From: an uncultured Chryseolinea sp.
GTDB taxonomy: Bacteria > Bacteroidota > Bacteroidia > Cytophagales > Cyclobacteriaceae
Length of the DNA: 7,151 nucleotides
Reading direction: 5' to 3'
NCBI GenBank assembly: GCA_946478915.1
Contig: CAMLER010000254.1
Span: 1 to 7,151 of the forward strand
Shown: positions 1 to 4,278 of the stretch, one piece after another
How the letters are laid out: each line of letters opens with the position of its first letter
How positions within the stretch are numbered: the stretch's first letter is position 1
Notes under the pieces: model-generated
Seen by the model: only the letters and a program-made list of their open reading frames with translations
Database searches by the model: none
Told to the model about the DNA's origin: nothing
Translations under genes and position numbers: made by a program

Positions 1-30
1 AGATTGGAGACAGAGGATCCGACGGACTAA
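1..30 (+). CDS. Possible C-terminal tail of an upstream gene (partial)
   Basis: Reading from base 1 gives nine codons (R-L-E-T-E-D-P-T-D) and a TAA stop at 28-30. The acidic, hydrophilic tail and the fact that the repeat array starts just after it would fit the 3' end of a gene that begins outside the window. Ten codons are too few to show coding, and the other two forward frames also stay open for a short distance (to TAA at about 41 and about 60). No function can be proposed. Confidence 0.3.
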   Translation, partial: RLETEDPTD

Positions 31-42
31 ATTTGTTTTAAA

Positions 43-98
43 GTTTAAGGTTTCATGTTAAAAGTTAAGGGTTCAGGGTTTGATGTTTGAAGTTTGCC
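43..98 (+). repeat. Heptamer array, GTTnnnn type, 8 units
   Basis: Eight units start exactly 7 bases apart at 43, 50, 57, 64, 71, 78, 85 and 92: GTTTAAG, GTTTCAT, GTTAAAA, GTTAAGG, GTTCAGG, GTTTGAT, GTTTGAA, GTTTGCC. The first three bases are invariant and the last four vary. A further GTTT at 35 is one base out of phase. The array is diverged enough that it is an old or constrained tandem repeat, not a recent slippage product. It lies about 12 bases after a possible stop codon (28-30) and faces the array at 137-220. Confidence 0.8.
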
Positions 99-136
99 GG
101 GTGAATATTTAGTTTGAATTAATGATGTTAGTTACT

Positions 137-220
137 AAATATCGAATATCGGATAACGAATAACGAATAACGAATAACGAATAACGAATAACGGATAACG
201 GATAACGAATAACGAACCAC
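137..220 (-). repeat. Heptamer array, GRATAAC type, about 12 units
   Basis: Units of 7 bases start at 137, 144, 151 and so on to 214. The nine between 151 and 213 are exact GAATAAC or GGATAAC; the edge units are diverged (AAATATC, GAATATC and, at the end, GAACCAC). On the minus strand the unit reads GTTATTC or GTTATCC, so it shares the GTT start of the array at 43-98 but in the opposite orientation. Because 3 x 7 = 21, the minus strand reads as a repeated V-I-R-Y-S-L-F peptide in an open frame, which is a by-product of the repeat and not evidence of a gene. Confidence 0.9.
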
Positions 221-305
221 GGGGGTAAAGTCTCCCCAACCACTGACTTTCGTCATTGAAGTACGCTCTTCATGCCCATACTTTTCGGGCAAAACTCTCA
301 AGCGT
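221..305 (+). other. Leader between the repeat array and the lipoprotein gene
   Basis: No gene is visible. A small hairpin is possible, TGCCC (273-277) with GGGCA (287-291) around a 9-base loop, ending 14 bases before the lipoprotein start. The word TACTTTTC (279-286) is one base away from the Bacteroidota -7 consensus TAnnTTTG, but I see no matching -33 element at the right distance. The promoter of the lipoprotein gene is therefore unresolved. Confidence 0.3.
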
Positions 306-995
306 ATGAAAAGTCCTCTCATATTTTTTCTCGCTATTGTCATTCTTGGCTCCTGCACGGAAGAAATTTTTTTGGAAGGTGAAACAGTCCATGACACCGT
401 AACAATCATCAAGAAGGACACGGTGACCATCAAAGAAACGGACACGGTGTACGTCGAAAAGACCTTTTGGAAGACCGACACAGTTGAAATTCATTCCGTC
501 GCAACTGAAATTGATACTTTCTATGTCGCTACAATTGACAGTGTCTTCATCTATGAAACCGATACCGTCTACATTGAACAGCATCACTATCATTATTATG
601 ACACCCTGTATATTTTCCCGGGTCGCTCAGTGTATTTTGTGCCGGAAGAATATCAGGATATTGTAAATCAATTTTTTGCAGATGCCATCGCATACGGATG
701 GAGCCCCCAAGGTGGCAACCTTTTGATTTCGCCCTGGACGGCTGATGAAGCGCCGCCTGCTTCCCGCAGCAGTTTCAGCTACCAAACCTGGAGTCAATTT
801 ATAATCAAGATCAAGGATACGATCGATCCCGAGTTCTGCTTCACGCCGCTTTATCGCGAGCTGGCCCGGCAACAGCTCGGCAAACCCTATAGTACGAATC
901 CGGATCACATCATGAATCCTGACTTTGATTGGAACCGGTTGACGTTACACAGCGAGGACAGGCAAGAATATCTTGACGTTTTGTTTGCCCACTAA
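306..995 (+). CDS. Lipoprotein with D-T-V repeat stalk and degenerate metallopeptidase-like domain
   Basis: This is a predicted envelope lipoprotein of 229 residues. Residues 1-17 form a signal peptide with lipobox L-G-S-C, so Cys17 would be lipidated. Residues about 28-103 are a low-complexity stalk in which D-[TS]-[VFL] recurs at 30, 38, 46, 58, 70, 78, 86 and 99, ending near a His/Tyr-rich patch (Q92 to Y98). Residues about 105-229 look folded. Their segment Y-R-E-L-A-R-Q-Q-L-G-K (183-193) followed by I-M-N-P (202-205) lines up with the F-H-E-L-G-H-x-L-L-G-R...S-I-M-x-P pattern of zincin metallopeptidases, but both histidines are replaced by arginine, so catalysis is unlikely. The comparison is from memory and could be chance. 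The ATG at 306 is chosen because it puts the signal peptide directly at the N-terminus; there is no Shine-Dalgarno motif. It appears monocistronic, with a terminator-like hairpin downstream. Confidence 0.85.
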   Translation: MKSPLIFFLAIVILGSCTEEIFLEGETVHDTVTIIKKDTVTIKETDTVYVEKTFWKTDTVEIHSVATEIDTFYVATIDSVFIYETDTVYIEQHHYHYYDTLYIFPGRSVYFVPEEYQDIVNQFFADAIAYGWSPQGGNLLISPWTADEAPPASRSSFSYQTWSQFIIKIKDTIDPEFCFTPLYRELARQQLGKPYSTNPDHIMNPDFDWNRLTLHSEDRQEYLDVLFAH

Positions 996-1099
996 TGTGT
1001 GTCGCGCAAACGAAACGTAGATTACGACATTACGTATTATACCCTTGGTCTTAGAGAGAGACTGTGTTAAGGGGCAAAGTTGTTGTGATTATTGAGTAC

Positions 1100-1134
1100 G
1101 ATGTCACGAGAATGACGACATCTCAATTTTTTTT
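1100..1134 (+). terminator. Terminator-like hairpin after the lipoprotein gene
   Basis: GATGTC (1100-1105) pairs with GACATC (1117-1122) around an 11-base loop. Four bases (TCAA) then lead into eight consecutive T (1127-1134). The layout is that of a Rho-independent terminator for the upstream gene. It is weak because the stem has only six pairs and the T-run does not follow it directly, and it lies about 105 bases past the stop codon. Confidence 0.4.
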
Positions 1135-1150
1135 CCAGGTCTTCCGACAA

Positions 1151-1158
1151 TAAATTTG
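1151..1158 (+). promoter_or_regulatory. Candidate -7 promoter element of the regulator gene
   Basis: TAAATTTG matches the Bacteroidota -7 consensus TAnnTTTG exactly. It lies 16 bases before the regulator's ATG, so the transcript would have a leader of only about ten bases. About 20 bases upstream there is a T-run (1127-1134) but no clear TTTG -33 box. The same word also occurs at 28-35 without obvious purpose, so chance is possible in this A/T-rich DNA. Confidence 0.35.
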
Positions 1159-1174
1159 TAACAATAATATTTTC

Positions 1175-3061
1175 ATGGAATCAGCGAATGTAGTTCTTGG
1201 TACGTTTCTCGGCAAACTGAGAAAAGCTGTCGATGCAAATCTTACCAATGATCAGTTCGGAGTAGAGGAACTTGCGCGCCAGATGGGCATGAGTCGCTCG
1301 CAGTTGCATCGCAAGCTGACGACTACCACCGGCCAGTCCGTGAGCCAGTTTATCCGCGAATATCGCCTTGAACGCGGGATGGAGCTGTTGAAGCAAGGGG
1401 ACCTGACAGCAGTCGAGGTTGCAGATAAAGTTGGATTCGGTAGCGCCACATATTTTAATACCTGCTTCAATGAATATTTTGGGTTTACTCCAGGGGAGGT
1501 AAAACATAAAGCAATCGAGCTGTCAAATCATTCTCAGGAAGATGCGATCGCTGAAGATAGCGTAACGGTGAGGCCAAAAAAACAAGCTCTTCCTGTTTTG
1601 ACGGCCATCGTTGTTATCACCACAGTTATAGGATTTATTTATTTCAATTATGCGCGAAAGCCATTTGTCACAGGTAACGACAAGTCTATCGCAATCCTTC
1701 CCTTTAAAAACCTTTCGACCGACAAACGGACCGAATATTTCACAGAGGGAGTAATTGAAGCGATTCGTACAAACCTTTCGCGTGTTTCCGAACTTCGCGT
1801 GATAGCCCGCACTTCGGTCGAACAATATCGCGCGACATCAAAGCCTGCGCGCGAGATTGCAAAGGAGCTCGGTGTCGCCGCGTTGCTTGAGGGAAGTGTG
1901 CAGCGCGACAATAACCAGGTTCGCATTGATGTTCGTCTTATTGACGGCAAAACGGAAACACAGGTGTGGGCCAAGAGTTATAACCGCGAATTGGCGGATG
2001 TATTTGCGATCCAGAGTGAGATTGCGCAGTACGTGGTAAACGAGTTGAATGCTGAGATCTCGCCGGAAGAAAAATCGAAGCTCTCTGAAACCGATACCCG
2101 CGATTCAAAGGCCTACGACCTGTACCTGAAGGCAATTTATGAATACAGAACCTATTCGAACCAGGGCGCACATAATTCAATTGATTTGTTGACGGAAGCT
2201 ATCGCACTGGATCCTAACTATGCACGGGCCTATGCATTCCTTGCCAACAGTTATATCGGGCTTGCTGCTATCTGGTCCGCGGAACTGAGTGCCCTTGATG
2301 CACTAGAAAAAGGAAAACCCTTCCTGGACAAAGCGTTGCAGCTCGAGCCGACACTCGATGAGGCGCATATGTTAATGGGCTTTTACAAGTTATATCACGA
2401 TTGGGATATCAAAGGCGCCGAAAGTCATTATAAAATGGGAATCGTCAATGACCATCCAGATGCACTGGCGTTGTATGTTGACTACCTGAATTTTGTGTCA
2501 CGGCACGAGGAAGCCATGATGTATGCGGAACGGCTAAATGAAAAAGACCCCTATTACCCTAATAGCAGAATCAATTTGGCGTACATTTATAACAACAGAA
2601 TGGAGGAGGCTCTTGAATTTTCGACTTCAAGGGTTAAGATGTTCAACAATTACTATACCCTTGACGCTCACGGTTTTCTGTTGCTCAATATGAAGCGTTA
2701 TAAGGAGTCTATTGAGTACTTCCAGAAGGCTATTTCGCTTGAAGGCATTCGCTATCCCCGGATGTTGGGATGGATGGGGGCCGCATATGCAAAAGATGGT
2801 GACAGGGCGAGCGCCATGAAGATTGTTAAAGAACTAAAAGACCGACTGGCAAATAATGACCAGGGATCTGTCGCATTTTTTATTGCTGCTATCTATTCTG
2901 CGCTAAATGAGAAAGAAGCAGCATTGCAATGGTTAAAAAAGTCCTATCAATCCCACGATATGGAAATGCCATGGTTAATGACAGAGCCACAGTTCTATCC
3001 ACTTCATAACGAGCCTGAGTTCGTTGAGATTGCCAACGCAATGGGTTTCCTGGACCGTTGA
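1175..3061 (+). CDS. Transmembrane AraC-family regulator with TolB-like and TPR domains
   Basis: This is a 628-residue one-component regulator. Residues about 14-112 form an AraC-type DNA-binding domain with two helix-turn-helix units; the second ends in the family hallmark G-F-G-S-A-T-Y-F-N...F-G-F-T-P-G-E (87-108). A linker and the basic R-P-K-K (133-136) precede a single membrane helix (about 138-158), which by the positive-inside rule puts the DNA-binding part in the cytoplasm. Residues about 170-290 are a TolB-N/FlgO-like domain, starting S-I-A-I-L-P-F-K-N-L and including L-L-E-G-S-V-Q-R. The rest (about 310-620) is a series of TPR helices, for example A-I-A-L-D-P-N-Y-A-R-A-Y. The layout is analogous to CadC/ToxR: an envelope-side sensor coupled across the membrane to promoter binding. 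The signal and target genes are unknown. The ATG at 1175 follows an A/T-rich leader. The stop codon lies inside a heptamer repeat unit. Confidence 0.9.
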   Translation: MESANVVLGTFLGKLRKAVDANLTNDQFGVEELARQMGMSRSQLHRKLTTTTGQSVSQFIREYRLERGMELLKQGDLTAVEVADKVGFGSATYFNTCFNEYFGFTPGEVKHKAIELSNHSQEDAIAEDSVTVRPKKQALPVLTAIVVITTVIGFIYFNYARKPFVTGNDKSIAILPFKNLSTDKRTEYFTEGVIEAIRTNLSRVSELRVIARTSVEQYRATSKPAREIAKELGVAALLEGSVQRDNNQVRIDVRLIDGKTETQVWAKSYNRELADVFAIQSEIAQYVVNELNAEISPEEKSKLSETDTRDSKAYDLYLKAIYEYRTYSNQGAHNSIDLLTEAIALDPNYARAYAFLANSYIGLAAIWSAELSALDALEKGKPFLDKALQLEPTLDEAHMLMGFYKLYHDWDIKGAESHYKMGIVNDHPDALALYVDYLNFVSRHEEAMMYAERLNEKDPYYPNSRINLAYIYNNRMEEALEFSTSRVKMFNNYYTLDAHGFLLLNMKRYKESIEYFQKAISLEGIRYPRMLGWMGAAYAKDGDRASAMKIVKELKDRLANNDQGSVAFFIAAIYSALNEKEAALQWLKKSYQSHDMEMPWLMTEPQFYPLHNEPEFVEIANAMGFLDR

Positions 3062-3084
3062 CCGTTATCCGTTAACCGTTAATC
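3057..3084 (+). repeat. Heptamer array, GTTnnnC type, 4 units, overlapping a stop codon
   Basis: Four in-phase units, GTTGACC, GTTATCC, GTTAACC and GTTAATC, start at 3057, 3064, 3071 and 3078. The first unit supplies the last bases of the regulator: its CGT codon and TGA stop (3056-3061) are inside the repeat. It is the reverse complement of the type found at 3157-3191, and 18 of 22 positions can pair between 3062-3083 and 3172-3193. Confidence 0.8.
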
Positions 3085-3135
3085 GGAGTGCCTGCGTTGA
3101 GCCAAATTCTGTTCCTGTAAAAAATATTCTTCGGT

Positions 3136-3162
3136 TTATCCTCGTGTGGTGCACCAGGATAA
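3136..3162 (+). repeat. Compact hairpin between the two heptamer arrays
   Basis: TTATCCT (3136-3142) pairs with AGGATAA (3156-3162). Inside it, GTG (3144-3146) pairs with CAC (3152-3154) across one C-C mismatch, leaving a 5-base loop. CCTGT (3114-3118) can also pair with ACAGG (3162-3166) as an alternative or outer helix. There is no T-run after it, so it is not a classical Rho-independent terminator, although it could stop or protect the 3' end of the regulator transcript together with the flanking inverted arrays. Confidence 0.6.
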
Positions 3163-3191
3163 CAGGCCACGAATAACGGATAACGATTAAC
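3157..3191 (-). repeat. Heptamer array, GRATAAC type, 5 units
   Basis: In-phase units are GGATAAC (3157), AGGCCAC (3164), GAATAAC (3171), GGATAAC (3178) and GATTAAC (3185). The first unit forms part of the right arm of the hairpin at 3136-3162. The diverged AGGCCAC unit resembles the GAACCAC edge unit of the array at 137-220, suggesting the two loci share an ancestral element. The array is inverted relative to 3057-3084. Confidence 0.75.
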
Positions 3192-3214
3192 GGATCGTGC
3201 GCACACCCACACCC

Positions 3215-3256
3215 GATTAACTATTAACTATTAACTATTAACTGATAACGAATAAC
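3215..3256 (-). repeat. Heptamer array, TATTAAC type, 6 units
   Basis: Six units of 7 bases: GATTAAC (3215), TATTAAC at 3222, 3229 and 3236, TGATAAC (3243) and GAATAAC (3250). It is two bases out of phase with 3157-3191 and separated from it by a C/A-rich stretch (3192-3214). The three identical TATTAAC units point to recent local duplication, while the flanking units tie it to the GRATAAC family. Confidence 0.85.
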
Positions 3257-3265
3257 GCATGCTTC

Positions 3266-3301
3266 AAAAAAAACTTTAAACCTGTTGCAACAAGGTTTAA
3301 A
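3266..3301 (-). terminator. Terminator-like hairpin active only on the minus strand
   Basis: TTTAAACCT (3275-3283) pairs perfectly with AGGTTTAAA (3293-3301) around a 9-base loop, which can itself add two pairs. On the plus side the stem is preceded by eight A (3266-3273), so on the minus strand it would be followed by eight U, the form of a Rho-independent terminator. No minus-strand gene is visible upstream of it, so it may limit antisense transcription from the operon side. On the plus strand no T-run follows. Confidence 0.45.
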
Positions 3302-3451
3302 CACATTTCTACGCCCGTCTCTCCAACTTTGGTCGTAAAGAAACCTCGAAAGATTTTTTTCCGGCAGTGCGAATTCACTTTCAGTATTCCTGGAAAGATT
3401 CCCTGGTAGTCAAAAGGTCTCCAATACTCATTAACCAAAACAAAATTCCTC

Positions 3452-4234
3452 ATGAAAAAGAGTGTCCTATTTCTTTTGTATGGCCTCCTGGCCTACATTA
3501 TCTTCTTTGCAACATTCTGTTATGCTGTAGGTTTCGTCAGCGCGATACTGGTACCAAAGCATATAGATAGTGCACCACAATCACCGTTGGGCTATGCACT
3601 GATGGTCAATGCTGCGCTGTTGACGTTGTTTGCTATACAACATAGCGTCATGGCGAGACCTGCCTTTAAAAAATGGTGGACCCGGATCGTGCCCCAGCCG
3701 ATTGAACGAAGCACTTATGTATTGCTGGCAAGTCTATGCCTCATCCTTCTTTTTAAGTATTGGCAACCGATGGGCGGTGTCATATGGAACTTTAAGGCTG
3801 AGCCTATTAAAATTCTACTCAAGACCCTTTGCCTCTTTGGGTTCGGAATAGTGCTGATAAGCACCTTTTTGATTAATCATTTTGATCTGTTTGGATTGCG
3901 GCAGGTCTGGTTCTATTTCATCGGAGAAAAATATCGGGCATTACCCTTTAGAACACCATTCTTTTACAAGTATGTAAGACATCCATTGTATCTGGGTTTC
4001 ATGATCGCGTTTTGGTCAACACCTACTATGACAATTGCACATTTGTTTTTCGCGGTAATGACTACGGCCTATATGCTGACAGCCATTCAATTTGAGGAGA
4101 ACGATTTGTTAAAAGAATTTGGAGCGCGCTATAAGGAATATAAGCAGTCAGCGCCCATGATCATCCCATTTGTTAAAATTTCTAAAAAAGTGAACACGGA
4201 TTCGCCCTCCGCCGTAGAAGACCAGGGCTTTTAA
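3452..4234 (+). CDS. mddA: Membrane methyltransferase, MddA/NnrU type (probable methanethiol S-methyltransferase)
   Basis: This is a 260-residue integral inner-membrane protein with about five or six hydrophobic segments (roughly 5-33, 47-66, 88-104, 121-142 and 180-212). Motifs I associate with the MddA branch of the NnrU/isoprenylcysteine-methyltransferase fold are Q-H-S-V-M-A-R-P-A-F-K (63-73), P-I-E-R-S-T-Y (83-89), N-H-F-D-L-F-G-L-R-Q-V-W (142-153), V-R-H-P-L-Y-L-G-F (175-183) and E-E-N-D-L...Y-K-E-Y (215-230). The last two correspond to the S-adenosylmethionine-binding region of the fold. The expected reaction is methylation of methanethiol to dimethyl sulfide, a route for volatile sulfur release or detoxification. 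The substrate is inferred from motif recall; a related NnrU-like role is the main alternative. It begins a compact gene block: the next gene starts 8 or 44 bases after the stop. The ATG at 3452 follows A-rich sequence. Confidence 0.75.
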   Translation: MKKSVLFLLYGLLAYIIFFATFCYAVGFVSAILVPKHIDSAPQSPLGYALMVNAALLTLFAIQHSVMARPAFKKWWTRIVPQPIERSTYVLLASLCLILLFKYWQPMGGVIWNFKAEPIKILLKTLCLFGFGIVLISTFLINHFDLFGLRQVWFYFIGEKYRALPFRTPFFYKYVRHPLYLGFMIAFWSTPTMTIAHLFFAVMTTAYMLTAIQFEENDLLKEFGARYKEYKQSAPMIIPFVKISKKVNTDSPSAVEDQGF

Positions 4235-4278
4235 GTAATCCTGTGTTTAAAACAGCACGCAAATTAGCCATGCCTCCG

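Larger units (their letters stand above)
3062..3451. other. 390-bp intergenic region with repeats and hairpins
   Basis: No gene is supported here. The first half (to 3256) is taken up by three heptamer arrays and a hairpin, and 3266-3301 holds the minus-strand terminator-like stem. The remainder, 3302-3451, is unstructured to the eye. It must contain the promoter of the following operon if that operon is transcribed independently, but I found no exact TAnnTTTG word on the plus strand. The bases just before the next ATG are A-rich (3435-3445), as is usual for start regions in this phylum. Confidence 0.5.

Noticed and set aside
137..220. CRISPR array or replication-origin iterons
   Set aside because: Units are 7 bases long with no spacers and no cas genes nearby. 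Some minus-strand units contain TTATCC, like part of a DnaA box, but none completes TTATCCACA and no replication gene is present.
128..481. Minus-strand open frame of 117 codons containing repeated V-I-R-Y-S-L-F peptides
   Set aside because: The peptide repeat is simply the heptamer array read in frame (three units make 21 bases), and the rest is antisense to the lipoprotein gene, with no start signal or domain.
3238..3453. Minus-strand open frame of 71 codons before the methyltransferase gene
   Set aside because: It runs through a perfect terminator-like hairpin and ends in the heptamer array; the product has no recognisable domain and its start overlaps the ATG region of the plus-strand gene.
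4235..4278. Terminator or separate promoter between the methyltransferase and receptor genes
   Set aside because: I found no stem followed by a T-run and no TAnnTTTG word in these 44 bases, so a shared transcript is the simpler reading.
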